Source: [Leptolyngbya] sp. PCC 7376 (GTDB taxonomy: Bacteria; Cyanobacteriota; Cyanobacteriia; Cyanobacteriales; MRBY01). From it: DNA of 64,000 nt. Of the stretch, positions 46,541 to 56,023 are shown one piece after another (the first letter of the stretch is position 1; every line of letters begins with the position of its first letter). The translations under genes and the position numbers were made by a program. Where the stretch lies: the NCBI RefSeq assembly GCF_000316605.1, contig NC_019683.1, forward strand, positions 4,634,036 through 4,698,035, in the 5' to 3' direction. The notes beneath the pieces are model-generated. The model did not search any database, was not told the origin of the DNA, and worked only from the letters and a program-made list of their open reading frames with translations.

Positions 46541-49123
46541 TTAGAGCCAATTACCCACGAGCACAAACGCCGACCAGTAGTAAGGATGTTGATATTTTGG
46601 GTTTTGGATCAGCGTCATTTGTGCTTCCCGTAAGGCTTGAGCCTTAGTAGACTGGGCATCGGTATTTGATAATGCTCGATAAAATTCGCCCATTAAAGCA
46701 GCCGTCGATTCGTCATTTACAGACCATAAACTTGCCAATGTACTTAAGGCACCTGAACGAAGAGCCAGCCCGGCCAATCCCAAAGTAGCGCGATCATCGC
46801 CAGCGGCAGTTTGACAGGCACTTAGCACAAGCAGCTCGATGGGAGTCAGTTTTCCTAGGCGACGTTTTTCAAATAATCGGTCAAGATCTTCGATGCCAAT
46901 CCGACCATCCCAAGTCAACAAAAATGTGTCATCAGGATTGGAGCTAAATTGCCCGTGGGTTGCAAGGTGAACCACTGGAAAATCGCGGTTATCAATCGAA
47001 ACTTGAAAACTATTTTTCGTAAAATCTTTATCGAGCAATACCGTTGCATCGATTTCTTTGGCAATTTCATCGATCTCAGTTTTTACACCAGGTAACTCGT
47101 TAAAGTTTTGGCGCGCCTCGGTGAGACCAACGGTTAAACTGGCAAGTTCTGTTTGACGTAGTCCCTGGGGAAAAAGTTGTAAACCAGGACTCAAGGCTAG
47201 GCTATAGGATTCTATTAGGTAGCGATCGCCATCATAGAGAGCCGCGAGAGGAATATTCCGGAAAAAGCCATCGGGCACAAACACAAGCGTATCGATCTTT
47301 TGGGCATCTAGCTCTGTTTTTAGAGGGCCAATTAGCCAGTTATGAATGGTTTGGGAAAGCTTTAAACGTTCACGGTCAGAGTAGCCAGGATAGAGTGACG
47401 AATAAAAGTTTTTGAGCGTTTGGTCGAGAGTGTTTTTATCTAAGCGGTGAGAAAGATAACGAAAACTTTGGTCTGGCAATGACAAAATAACGTCCAACTG
47501 AACTTGTCCAGAACCATTGGCTGTATCTTCCAAAATAATGGGGTAGAGGACAGCGGCTTGGGTATCGATTTCATCCACATTGACTGGGGTTGCATCGAGA
47601 CAAGCATTGCGGAAAAAGTTATCGAGTTCAGCGAGTTGGAGATTTTCGAGGACATCCCGAGCCAGTTTTAAATTGGCTTGACTCGGCTCGTCTTCTGCCA
47701 ATAACAATCCAACCAATTCTCGATAAACAGGTTCAACGCGATCACGGAAATTAAATTGCACATCAGTGTTAATAGCCACAAGGTCACTGCGCAAATTCTG
47801 AAGAGCCGCCACAGCTTGTTGGTAAGCGGCAATGGCAGCAGGGCGATCGCCTTGAAGATTATGCAAACGACCGAGTTGCCAGGCACTCTGGGAAATCAGA
47901 TCTGGAGCATTCAGCGCTTCAGCAAGTCGGAGGGAGTCGGTGGTTACTGCGGTAGCATTGGCCCATTGTGATTGGGAGAGATATAGGTTACCGAGCTGTT
48001 GTAATAGAAAAGCTTCGGAACGACTATCTTGTAAGGTCCGCGCGGTCTGTAAATGTTTTGCTAAAAGCGTTGCCAACTGGCGGGGCGGCATCAATTGTTG
48101 AGCTTTTTCATCCAGTAATAATGACTCACTAAAATGAACCACTGCATCGATTGTGTGGCGATCGCCAGGGAGCGCAGCAATTTTGGTTTGGATATCAGCA
48201 ATTAAAGGCTGAATATCAGTGGTAACGTCGTATTCCACCTGCAAACGCAGCTGCTGCAGTTGGGACTTGAGACGCGTTGTGGGGTTCTGACTTTCAGCAT
48301 AGGACTGACGATAATATTCGAAGGCAACTTCTGGTAAATCAAGGGTTTCCGCGACATTACCAATATGTATCAAGGTTAGGGCTGTTTCTTCTGGCAATGC
48401 GAGGCGATCGCCCATAGCCCAACTCGCTTCAAATAAAACTTTTGCCTGCTCCAAATCGCCAATCACGTAAAAGGCACTACCGAGATTGCGCAATCCCTGC
48501 ACGGTTAACTGGCTTTCGGGTTGTTGGTCGAGATCATCCACCAAACTTACCAATAAATTTTTGGCGCGACGATATTGTCCGAGGGATTGGAGTGCTTGGG
48601 CTTGGTTCATTTTGCTGCCCACTAAACCCGCCGCATTATCTGTCTCACGGTAAGTTTTAGCTGTCTGTTGCCACAGATCTAAGGCTGTTTCTGTTTGTCC
48701 CTGAAGAAAGGCCAGTCGCGCTTGATTATTGAGGTTTTGGGCAGTAAGAGATTGTTTAGAGGAATGTTTTAGGCTTGTCAGCTCAGTAATGCCTTGCTCC
48801 AAAACATCTCGGGCAGCTTGCCATTGTCCTTGCTCCGGATAAGCAAGACCCAAATAATTGGCGGCTTGAATTTTTAGTAAAGGGTCAGTTGATTGATGAG
48901 CTTCTTGCCAGAGGGCGATCGCCTGTTTTAGATTGCCGTTTTGATAAGCTGTTGTGCCCTGCTGTAAAAGATTAAGATTTTGAGCGCGGATAGATTCTGG
49001 TTGTGGCGTTTGGGTTGTGGCTGTTTGACGATCTGCAGCCATACTTCCTGTTGCAAAATTCAGGCTCAGACTCAAGGCGATCGCCAAGGCTGACAAAGAA
49101 AAATAAAAGTGCTTTTTTCTCAT
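46541..49123 (-). CDS. exported TPR-CHAT (caspase-like) protein
   Basis: 860 residues. An N-terminal signal (MRKKHFYFSLSALAIALSLS...FATGSMAA) suggests export. TPR units fill about 45-450 (TAYQNGNLKQAIALWQEAHQ, AARDVLEQGITELTSLKHSS and others). The CHAT peptidase domain is about 590-858, with the dyad in VVHLATHGQFSS (His723) and LLVLSACQTAAGDDRATLG (Cys770). Both residues are intact, so protease activity is plausible. The gene is the first of a same-strand series CHAT, DUF928, CHASE2 kinase, murQ. A second, destroyed CHAT gene is seen at 4315-4443. Confidence 0.9.
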   Translation of the reverse strand: MRKKHFYFSLSALAIALSLSLNFATGSMAADRQTATTQTPQPESIRAQNLNLLQQGTTAYQNGNLKQAIALWQEAHQSTDPLLKIQAANYLGLAYPEQGQWQAARDVLEQGITELTSLKHSSKQSLTAQNLNNQARLAFLQGQTETALDLWQQTAKTYRETDNAAGLVGSKMNQAQALQSLGQYRRAKNLLVSLVDDLDQQPESQLTVQGLRNLGSAFYVIGDLEQAKVLFEASWAMGDRLALPEETALTLIHIGNVAETLDLPEVAFEYYRQSYAESQNPTTRLKSQLQQLRLQVEYDVTTDIQPLIADIQTKIAALPGDRHTIDAVVHFSESLLLDEKAQQLMPPRQLATLLAKHLQTARTLQDSRSEAFLLQQLGNLYLSQSQWANATAVTTDSLRLAEALNAPDLISQSAWQLGRLHNLQGDRPAAIAAYQQAVAALQNLRSDLVAINTDVQFNFRDRVEPVYRELVGLLLAEDEPSQANLKLARDVLENLQLAELDNFFRNACLDATPVNVDEIDTQAAVLYPIILEDTANGSGQVQLDVILSLPDQSFRYLSHRLDKNTLDQTLKNFYSSLYPGYSDRERLKLSQTIHNWLIGPLKTELDAQKIDTLVFVPDGFFRNIPLAALYDGDRYLIESYSLALSPGLQLFPQGLRQTELASLTVGLTEARQNFNELPGVKTEIDEIAKEIDATVLLDKDFTKNSFQVSIDNRDFPVVHLATHGQFSSNPDDTFLLTWDGRIGIEDLDRLFEKRRLGKLTPIELLVLSACQTAAGDDRATLGLAGLALRSGALSTLASLWSVNDESTAALMGEFYRALSNTDAQSTKAQALREAQMTLIQNPKYQHPYYWSAFVLVGNWL

Positions 49124-49279
49124 CGCGCTATTGTTCTCAACACTGCAACGCCAATGATCGGCGACCCATCACTCTACAGCGCACACCGTTATTTTCAGGA
49201 CAACAATAGTTGAAACCCCAATACGATTTAACAGCGTGACTTAGTACCCGCTGCAATCACTGGAAGTAGTCATCAATCC

Positions 49280-50767
49280 TTAATTAAAACTTGTCTCGTC
49301 CGGAACGGTCTCTAGGGTATCCGACATAATCAGCCAATCTTCACCCAACTGAATCGTGATATCTGTGGAAAGAACACCCGTACTTTCGACGCGTATTTCT
49401 CCAAAACCCAGAGTAGAGCGCATTTCTGCAGCAATTAAATCATCACCGCCCTGAGCAATAATCCGCGTACTTTGCAAAGGCTCTGACCAGTCATCTGCGA
49501 TTGTGACTCGGTTATAGCCGATGGAGTTGAGATATTCTAGCATCGAACGGACAGCATTTGCATCGCCAGTACTATCTTGAATCGCAATTCTGACCCGATT
49601 TGGATCTGTTGTAAGTGCATCATCACTTATTTCACCAATTTCAAAATGCTGCGCCATCACTTCACCAATACGGCGGTGGTGCGGCAACCAAAAACTCGTA
49701 TTTCCATTTTTCCCATCGCCACTAAATTCACCGGGCAACATCACCATTTGCATGTCGCTGCGATTTACCCCAGAGGCAAAGCCAGCTAAAGCAATCAATT
49801 CCTGCACACTGAGGTTGGTATCGATGTGAGATTGCACAATGGACAGAATTTTGGGCAACTTAACGAGATTGCCGGGGGTTAAAGCTTGTTCTAAAACCGC
49901 TCGAATTAAGGTTTGCTGGCGCTGAACTCGGCCAATGTCACCATAGCCGTCATAGCGGAATCGTAGGAACTGCATGGCTTTTTCACCATCAAGAACCTGC
50001 TCACCTTCTTTGAGATCGATGTAGAGGTGCTGACTATGGTCGGTATACTTCATATCCTTCGGCACATAAACCGTTACGCCACCAAGGGCATCAATCAGCT
50101 TTTCGATACCTTGAACATTCACCCGAATATAGCGATCTAGCTCGACACCACCGAGAAGATTACTGATACTTTTTGCGGCGAGGACAGCTCCCCCATAGGA
50201 GTTCGCATGGTTAATTTTACCGACGCCATAGCCTTCAATATTGGCCTGGGTATCCCGAGGGATGGAGAGGACGGACATCCGCTGATCTTCGGGGTTAAAC
50301 CGCAAAACCAACATCGTATCGGATAGTCCTTCAAAGGAGTTGACGAGGGCATGGTAACCAAGATCAGGATAATCTGTGTCATCAACATCAGAAGTTAAAA
50401 CCTTTGTCCCAAGCAACATGATATTAACGGGGCGAGTGAGTTCCGGTAATCGTAAACTCTGGGTGGCGATCGCCTCATCTTGGGAAAATACCGTTAATTC
50501 CTCTGGCGCAATCGGCGTTTGGCGGAGAGGTGTAGAGGAAAGGGATACTGCCAACAGCGCACCAGCCGTTGCAGAAGCAATAGAAACTCCCGTCAAACCA
50601 CACCAAATCAGCACCCAATGCCAAAGCAATAATGGCTTCTTCTTCGGCTTACGCTTTTTACCCTTGCGACTCGCTTTTGGCTGAATGCGCTGATTTTTGA
50701 TAGCCGTCGGTTTACGCTTCTTTTGTTTTGAGGGAGATGAGTTTGTTGCAGGCACAGGTTTCCTCAC
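49280..50767 (-). CDS. LytR-CpsA-Psr (LCP) family glycopolymer transferase
   Basis: 495 residues. A strongly basic cytoplasmic N tail (about 1-45, KKRKPTAIKNQRIQPKASRK) precedes one membrane span (about 47-72). The LCP domain has NIMLLGTKVLTS, DTMLVLRFNPEDQRMSVLSI-PRDTQANIEGYGVGKINHAN and AMQFLRFRYDGYGDIGRVQR-QQTLIRAVL, with the catalytic Arg and Asp residues of the family. A LytR_C-type domain follows (RVRIAIQDSTGDANAVRSML). LCP enzymes attach glycopolymers to peptidoglycan; in cyanobacteria the product is uncertain. Confidence 0.92.
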   Translation of the reverse strand: MRKPVPATNSSPSKQKKRKPTAIKNQRIQPKASRKGKKRKPKKKPLLLWHWVLIWCGLTGVSIASATAGALLAVSLSSTPLRQTPIAPEELTVFSQDEAIATQSLRLPELTRPVNIMLLGTKVLTSDVDDTDYPDLGYHALVNSFEGLSDTMLVLRFNPEDQRMSVLSIPRDTQANIEGYGVGKINHANSYGGAVLAAKSISNLLGGVELDRYIRVNVQGIEKLIDALGGVTVYVPKDMKYTDHSQHLYIDLKEGEQVLDGEKAMQFLRFRYDGYGDIGRVQRQQTLIRAVLEQALTPGNLVKLPKILSIVQSHIDTNLSVQELIALAGFASGVNRSDMQMVMLPGEFSGDGKNGNTSFWLPHHRRIGEVMAQHFEIGEISDDALTTDPNRVRIAIQDSTGDANAVRSMLEYLNSIGYNRVTIADDWSEPLQSTRIIAQGGDDLIAAEMRSTLGFGEIRVESTGVLSTDITIQLGEDWLIMSDTLETVPDETSFN

Positions 50768-50851
50768 ACCGGAAAGACCAAATTAGTTAGGAGAGTTGAA
50801 TACTTTGATAGTTATGCTAAACCAGAGGTTCCATTTTTGGTAAATTTCACG

Positions 50852-51235
50852 CTAGGAAAAGTATTTGCGTTCCAAATCATTGGCTAGGCGATCAATACCA
50901 GCAATGGTTGGTTTTTCGGCTTTTTGCCACACACGTACCATCAAAAATAAACAAGTTAAAAAGTAGGTGGATGTCCACAAACCATTGAGAAACATCACCC
51001 GGAAAGCCGTCGCTCCAGCGAGATGATCTGCGCCCCAGCCCAACCCAAGATAGGTCAACAACCAACCGAGCATCAACATAACGGATAAGCGACAAATCTG
51101 TTGTTCACGGCGATCGCCTTGACGACGATACAGCTGCCATAGGGCAGGGAAAAAACCGAGGACTGGCAACAGATAAAGGTAAAGCTTTAACTGTTTAATA
51201 CGGTCTTTGCCGAAGGGATCCGGTTGAGTTGCCAT
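50852..51235 (-). CDS. conserved small membrane protein
   Basis: 127 residues with three hydrophobic stretches (LYLYLLPVLGFFPALWQL, LSVMLMLGWLLTYLGLGWGA, FRVMFLNGLWTSTYFLTCLF). MATQPDPFGKDRIKQLKLYL is the N terminus, and the C-terminal tail AGIDRLANDLERKYF is charged. I do not know its function. It lies 84 bases upstream of the LCP gene on the same strand, so involvement in the same envelope process is possible. Confidence 0.65.
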   Translation of the reverse strand: MATQPDPFGKDRIKQLKLYLYLLPVLGFFPALWQLYRRQGDRREQQICRLSVMLMLGWLLTYLGLGWGADHLAGATAFRVMFLNGLWTSTYFLTCLFLMVRVWQKAEKPTIAGIDRLANDLERKYFS

Positions 51236-51412
51236 AATGGTGACGGTTTAGGACTGGGTAAACGTTTTGTCGGTCTGGATGACTCCAATCTTAAGAGAAA
51301 ATTGCGGTATCGTCTTCTGCGTTAATACTGCTTTAATACCAACTTTTGTTATACCAGGGGGATGATTTTGGTTCAATTGCTTACAAAATTTCTGAACCAT
51401 ACTCTAGAGTCC

Positions 51413-52345
51413 CTAGCAACGTACTAAACCATTCGGCATCGTGGCCCGACGGAGATTCACTTGACCAAGCTGGGTTTCGTCGAGATTTGCACCAATTAAA
51501 TTACATTGCTCTAAATTCGCAAAATTGAGCTGACAACCTCGTAGATTCGCTCTCTGCAAATTTGCTCCGACAAAATTGGTATAGCGCAGATCAGCTCCCC
51601 GAAAATTAGTGCCGGCTAAATCTGCTCCAGCAAAATTCCCATAGGTGGCGATCACCCAACTAAGATCGGCCTGTCTTAAAATTGCGGCCTGTAAATTTGC
51701 GCCGAATAAATAGCCTTTGTGGAGATGAGCGCGAGTCAGATTTGCGCCAACGAAACTTGCTTTATAGAAAAATCCATTCGACATCTCCGCTTCAAATAGA
51801 TTCGCGCCGCTCAGATCTGCTTCATTTAAACTCGTTTCGAGCAAACAAGTTTCGCTGAGGTTACTGCGGTTTAGATTAGCTTTCGTCAGATTTGCGCCAA
51901 ATAAATCACTCTCACGCAGATTTGTGCCGATCAGGTTTGCCTCTTGCAGATTGGCATTGCGAAGCAGACATTGCCGCAAATCACTGCCAATACAATAGGC
52001 GTCTTGTAGATCTGCACCACTAAAATTGCTCTGAGTCAGCAGCGCATTACTGAGATTAATATGTCTTAGGTTTGTCTCCTGAAGCTGCAAGTGATCGCCC
52101 TGAATCATACTCAGATTTGCTTCCTTGAGATTCCCGGCAATAAAACGAGCATAGCTGAGTCGGGATTGACTCATATTGCAATGGGTTAGATCAATTCCGC
52201 GCAGGTTAATATAGCTCAAGTCTTGATGACTTAAGTCAGGGGCGATCGCCGGATTTTCCCGTCGCCATTGACACCACTTGAGCGTGCCTTGCTTGAGAAT
52301 ATGTACTGCGCCGCGATGATCTTGACCCATTGTTTTAATCTGCAC
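51413..52345 (-). CDS. pentapeptide-repeat protein
   Basis: 310 residues, from about residue 40 to the end made of A(D/N)LXX pentapeptides (ANLKEANLSMIQGDHLQLQE, GADLQDAYCIGSDLRQCLLR, GANLFEAEMSNGFFYKASFV and so on), predicting a right-handed quadrilateral beta helix. No signal peptide or membrane span. The function of such cyanobacterial proteins is mostly unknown. It begins 22 bases after the ccmP stop and is probably in its operon. Confidence 0.9.
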   Translation of the reverse strand: MQIKTMGQDHRGAVHILKQGTLKWCQWRRENPAIAPDLSHQDLSYINLRGIDLTHCNMSQSRLSYARFIAGNLKEANLSMIQGDHLQLQETNLRHINLSNALLTQSNFSGADLQDAYCIGSDLRQCLLRNANLQEANLIGTNLRESDLFGANLTKANLNRSNLSETCLLETSLNEADLSGANLFEAEMSNGFFYKASFVGANLTRAHLHKGYLFGANLQAAILRQADLSWVIATYGNFAGADLAGTNFRGADLRYTNFVGANLQRANLRGCQLNFANLEQCNLIGANLDETQLGQVNLRRATMPNGLVRC

Positions 52346-52367
52346 TTCTCCTTACTTGCGCTTTTAA

Positions 52368-53006
52368 TTACTCTTTTTTCAAATTCACAGCGACACGACC
52401 TGGCACATTCTCTAATGCCGCTAGTGCCGCCCGCGACCCTGCGAGAATATCACGTTCCTCTCCTCCAAGATACACACGCCCAAAACTACCAACGGCAGTC
52501 ACTTGGAGAATATTGATTTGAGCATATTTTTCAGCTTCATTGGCCGCCAGCGCTGCATAGGCAGCAGGTTGCACTTCTAGGACATACAGGGTCTGTCCAG
52601 CCAGAAGCATTTGTCCACGGCGGTTACGGTTAACGAGCTGTGCTTGGTGAGCATCAATATTGCGAATAATCTGACTCGATACCACTTTGGGCTTCAAACA
52701 ATCTCGCTGGGTCACACCTAGGGCAGCTAGAATTGCTTGCCCAGCAGCTTTGGTTTCCCCTTGTCTAGGTGAGTGAATTTCGAGGAGGCCATATAAACGT
52801 TCAACAAATTGAACGCCTGGACGAACAGAAGTTGATTTGAGGGCAACGTCGGTGATGCGATTAATTTCGATGCCGGGGGAAACCTCGATCCAGAGTGAAG
52901 AATCTCCCGGTAAGGGTAAAAAACCTAGGGCAACGGTTCCGATATAGGATGCGTGTTGGACTTGCAGGCTGTCGATGTAGACGTAGCTACGGAGTTCTAT
53001 GCCCAA
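52368..53006 (-). CDS. ccmP: CcmP carboxysome shell protein (tandem BMC, BMC-T)
   Basis: 212 residues from TTG 53006 (read as Met): [40 protein letters not shown] at the N terminus matches the family start as I recall it from CcmP of Synechococcus elongatus; GGAG lies 7 bases upstream of the TTG. An ATG at 53051 would add 15 atypical residues. The first BMC domain is about 1-100, the second about 105-212 ([40 protein letters not shown]). CcmP trimers stack and are thought to gate metabolite passage through the beta-carboxysome shell. No other carboxysome gene is in the window. Confidence 0.85.
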   Translation of the reverse strand: MGIELRSYVYIDSLQVQHASYIGTVALGFLPLPGDSSLWIEVSPGIEINRITDVALKSTSVRPGVQFVERLYGLLEIHSPRQGETKAAGQAILAALGVTQRDCLKPKVVSSQIIRNIDAHQAQLVNRNRRGQMLLAGQTLYVLEVQPAAYAALAANEAEKYAQINILQVTAVGSFGRVYLGGEERDILAGSRAALAALENVPGRVAVNLKKE

Positions 53007-53112
53007 TGCTTTCTCCCGGTCTGGTTTTACTGCGTTAAAAGTGTACCCCAATTCGGCTCTGGGAATATGCTTGGGGCTAATAAGCGTCCCTTTCTAGACT
53101 GCTTAGGTTTGC

Positions 53113-53604
53113 TTATGTCAAATGGTGCTCAAGGAAGGCGATCGCCTGCTTAATTGTGGTCGCAATTTCGATTTGATCTGGGGCAAATTTACAGAAAAAA
53201 GCAATGGTCTCTGCATCAGGCTTGAGGAGAATAACGGGTCGAGAATTTTTAATAGCGAGGGCTACCTCTGAGGCAGTTCCCATGCCCATTCCCACAGCAA
53301 CGACAGCATTAGAACTGAGCACATTGACATTATTTCGAGCATTGCCTAAATCGGTACAAATCACGATATCGACAAATTCTGAGGCTTGGCGGCGATCGCC
53401 TCCCGGCAAAACTCCGACCGTTAAACCATTTGCCCCTTTAGCACCCCGACTCGCTGCTTCCATTACTCCTGCGGGTCGCCCTCCGGTTAATGTCGCCCAG
53501 CCATTTGTGGCGATCGCCTGTCCCAGTTCATAAGCATCAGTCAGATTTTCTAGTGTCGCACCACCACCCGCCCCCATTACCCCAACTACTTTTTTCTGTG
53601 ACAT
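53113..53604 (-). CDS. LOG-like / TIGR00725 nucleotide-binding-fold protein
   Basis: 163 residues with a Rossmann-type fold: VVGVMGAGGGATLENLTDAY, NGWATLTGGRPAGVMEAASR-GAKGANGLTVGVLPG and VVAVGMGMGTASEVALAIKN. The G-G-x2-G-V-M-E-A-A and G-x-G-T-x-x-E patterns match the TIGR00725 branch of the SLOG/LOG superfamily; members of the LOG branch are phosphoribohydrolases that release cytokinins, but the substrate of this branch is unclear. It starts 5 bases from the IS-element end (53610), which therefore supplies its leader. It may lead an operon with ccmP (106 bases on) and the pentapeptide gene. Confidence 0.8.
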   Translation of the reverse strand: MSQKKVVGVMGAGGGATLENLTDAYELGQAIATNGWATLTGGRPAGVMEAASRGAKGANGLTVGVLPGGDRRQASEFVDIVICTDLGNARNNVNVLSSNAVVAVGMGMGTASEVALAIKNSRPVILLKPDAETIAFFCKFAPDQIEIATTIKQAIAFLEHHLT

Positions 53605-53613
53605 TTCGATTGA

Positions 53614-53617
53614 CCTC
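53614..53617 (-). promoter_or_regulatory. Shine-Dalgarno-like GAGG inside the IS terminal repeat
   Basis: On the minus strand GAGG of the repeat (CTTTTGCAAGAGGTCAA) lies 9 bases before the ATG of the LOG-like gene at 53604, a normal spacing, so the IS end may now provide that gene's ribosome site. Confidence 0.5.
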
Positions 53618-53674
53618 TTGCAAAAGGTTATGGCAATTCAAAATTGTAGAGACCCGCAATGAGATTAAGTCTTA

Positions 53675-54571
53675 GAGGATGTCTGAAAAGGGTGGCGCAG
53701 AAGAAAAGTCAGAGATTTAGTCTGTAAAAGTACTGAATCTCTAACCTCAAAAAGATGTGTCTATCCTATCTAACAGACCTGAGTGACGACCAATGGTATC
53801 TGATTGAACCTCTATTGCCTGAGGCGAAGTCTGGAGGAAGACCTCGCTCTACAAATCTACGAGATGTTCTCAATGCCATACTTTACGTGCTTATGGGTGG
53901 CATTGCTTGGAGACTATTGCCCCATGACTTTCCCAAATGGCAAACGGTCTACCACTACTTTCGACAATGGCGTGATGATGGCACATGGCAGCAGATTAAT
54001 CACAAATTACATCAGTGGGAGAGAACTACTGGTCATGACCGCCCTCATCCCCAAGCTATGGAGTGGTGGATTCTCAGTCGGTGGATACCGCCACAATGAT
54101 GCATCAGGATGTCGGTATTGATGGCAACAAAGGAGTCAAAGGTCGTAAACGTCATGTCATGGTTGATAGTCTAGGTATTACGATAGCTGCGGTGGTGACA
54201 GCGGCCAATGTTTCCGATAACCAAGGATTACGTTTGCTATTGGAGCGAGTGCAGTACTTGGACTTAAATCTAGAGCGTCTCTATCTGCTTTATGCTGACG
54301 GCGGCTATCGTGATTCTAATTTAGTGCGATGGGTCATGGATAGCTTTGGTTGGATATTGGAGATAGTCCTACGTTCTAAAGAACAAAAAGGGTTTACTCC
54401 TTTACCAAGACGATGGGTGGTAGAGAGAACCTTTAGCTGGTTTTATTGGTGTCGTCGTTTGAGTCGAGATTATGAATGTTCCACTGAGAGTGCAGAGGCA
54501 TGGATTTATATAGCTTCTATCCGCTTACTTCTCCGACGTTTAGCCTAGACTTCTACTTTTCAAACATCCTC
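53675..54571 (+). mobile_element. IS5/IS427-like element (ISb), 897 bp, with TTA target duplication
   Basis: Ends are GAGGATGTCTGAAAAG and, inverted, CTTTTCAAACATCCTC (15 of 16 match). TTA is present on both sides (53672-53674 and 54572-54574). Removing the element and one TTA restores AAGTCTTAATCCCCATC as found in the uninterrupted copy near 4048, so it jumped into ISa. A 3' fragment of the same element lies at 4711-5235. Confidence 0.9.
53755..54548 (+). CDS. ISb transposase, two overlapping frames
   Basis: Frame one (53755-54099) encodes MCLSYLTDLSDDQWYLIEPL-LPEAKSGGRPR and the DUF4096-like region GGIAWRLLPHDFPKWQTVYH. Frame two (54063-54548) encodes the DDE part: VVDSQSVDTATM (first Asp), YLLYADGGYRDSNLV (second Asp) and RRWVVERTFSWFYWCRRLSR (Glu). 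Frame two is at -1 relative to frame one; protein continuity (HDRPHP to SYGVVDSQS) places the shift at CATCCCCAAG near 54047-54056. Related IS5-family elements use programmed frameshifting, but the site is not a classic heptamer, so a one-base mutation is equally possible. Confidence 0.8.
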
Positions 54572-55079
54572 TTAATCCCCATCTCCGACGGCGGTTACGA
54601 TATCGACTGGATAATATACGAAATCTTTTGAGCATTCTGAATACCATCTCAATGATGATTCTTTGAGCTGCTAAGAGCTGATTCTCCTGTTTCTGCTCCG
54701 CACCTTTAGGCTTCTTGTGAGGAGTGTGACTCCGCTGATGCCGCTTGTGTAGACCTTGATATCCGGCATCGGCAAGGCAGAGTTGTCCCTGCTGAAAATG
54801 CACTCTACTCTTTTTGAGTAGTTTGAAGTCATGGGTGCTACCTTTCTCACAGTCACAACAGATAATCTGTGCCCACTGCCAAGCAATAACTATTTGAGCT
54901 TTAAGGGAATGATGCTTCTTTTTCCCTGAGTAGTAAAGACGTTGTTTTTTGGGGCTTTTCAATCGCCTGTTCTGTGGCATCCATCACCACTACTGTTAGA
55001 GATAACTCTTCTGAACCATGGAGCTGTTTCATGCTGGGTAAGTGGCAATCGGTTTCTTTGATGAGTTTATTCTCTGTTT

Positions 55080-55872
55080 GAGAGTTTCAAGAGAGTAATG
55101 TTAAACGCCAATTGCGCAGTAGCTCAATACTTCCATTCACTCTAAATTTCGCAAACAGTGCCATGCTCAAGTCCACCATGTGTTTTGATTTAGAGACGAC
55201 CTTCGTCCTGCGATGAAACCGAGCAAACCAATGGCGATTGTCTGAGTTGTTTCTCTCAATTGCTATTGTCTCTTTCTTGCTAATGACATGAAAAGCATCT
55301 GGGTGATTCTCTAATAGCTGTTGATAGGGTTTCCAATTATCGGTGCAATAGACAGTGATTTGCCATTGCGAGAACCGCTCTAGTAAATGACCTAAAGTTC
55401 GACTATCACGACTTCCCAATTCCCAGTCAATGAGTCGCCCAGTATTACGGTCATATGCTTTCCAGACCCAAAGTTTGTTTTTTCTCTTGGATAAAATGCC
55501 ATAGCTCATCTAGCTCCACCACGACAGCAGACTCAGGAGTGGGCTTTTCATAATTGGCTTCACCGGAATCTCTTACCCAATTGAGCACTGATTGAGCTGA
55601 TACACCGAGAATCTTGGCTGTCGCATTCATTGACATACCACTCATATACATCAATACAGCTTCTAATTTCATCCAGAGAGGCTTGCCCCGCTCTTTAGAA
55701 AAGCTTGTAAATTGATAATTGCACTGATTACACTTAAATCGTTGACGATTTTAGCGAATCCACTTTTGATGATGTCTTGAGCATTACATTGGGGACAGTG
55801 AATTGTCATAGCGAGACTTCCAAGGAAACGACTCACTCCATTTTGCTATAGCATTACTTACTTGAAACTCTC
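55080..55872 (-). mobile_element. IS1-family element, 793 bp, with 8-bp target duplication
   Basis: Ends are GAGAGTTTCAAGAGAGTAATG at left (20-base core) and GAGAGTTTCAAGTAAGTAATG read inward from the right, differing at two positions. CTCTGTTT occurs on both sides (55072-55079 and 55873-55880), the 8-base duplication typical of IS1. It interrupts the ISa transposase between MVQKTE and NKLIK. Confidence 0.88.
55087..55809 (-). pseudogene. IS1-family transposase, frame-disrupted
   Basis: From ATG 55809 the zinc-finger start reads MTIHCPQCNAQDIIKSGFAK and then leaves frame; the continuation in another frame is RQRFKCNQCNYQFTSFSKER-GKPLWMKLEAVLMYMSGMSM (InsA-like, with helix-turn-helix ATAKILGVSAQSVLNWVRDS). 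A second frame change near 55480 leads to KLWVWKAYDRNTGRLIDWEL ... VYCTDNWKPY ... IERNNSDNRHWFARF (InsB-like DDE part). The second change is where IS1 normally shifts frame; the first, at AAAA before TCGTCAA, looks like loss of one A and should inactivate the element. Confidence 0.8.
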
Positions 55873-56023
55873 CTCTGTTTTTTGCACCATGCGACAAACT
55901 GTTGATTCATGAATGCCCCATGATTGAGCGATAGGAAAATAAGTGCGATATTCCCTCAGAGGTAGTGGTGCACTAGTAATGGTTGTGGAAGAATAGGGGC
56001 AAGATTAAACGTCAAGTCTCACC

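Noticed and set aside
51413-52345. Regular short DNA repeats, considered as a CRISPR array
   Set aside because: The periodicity is the 15-base unit of pentapeptide codons within one long coding frame; there are no constant repeats with unique spacers.
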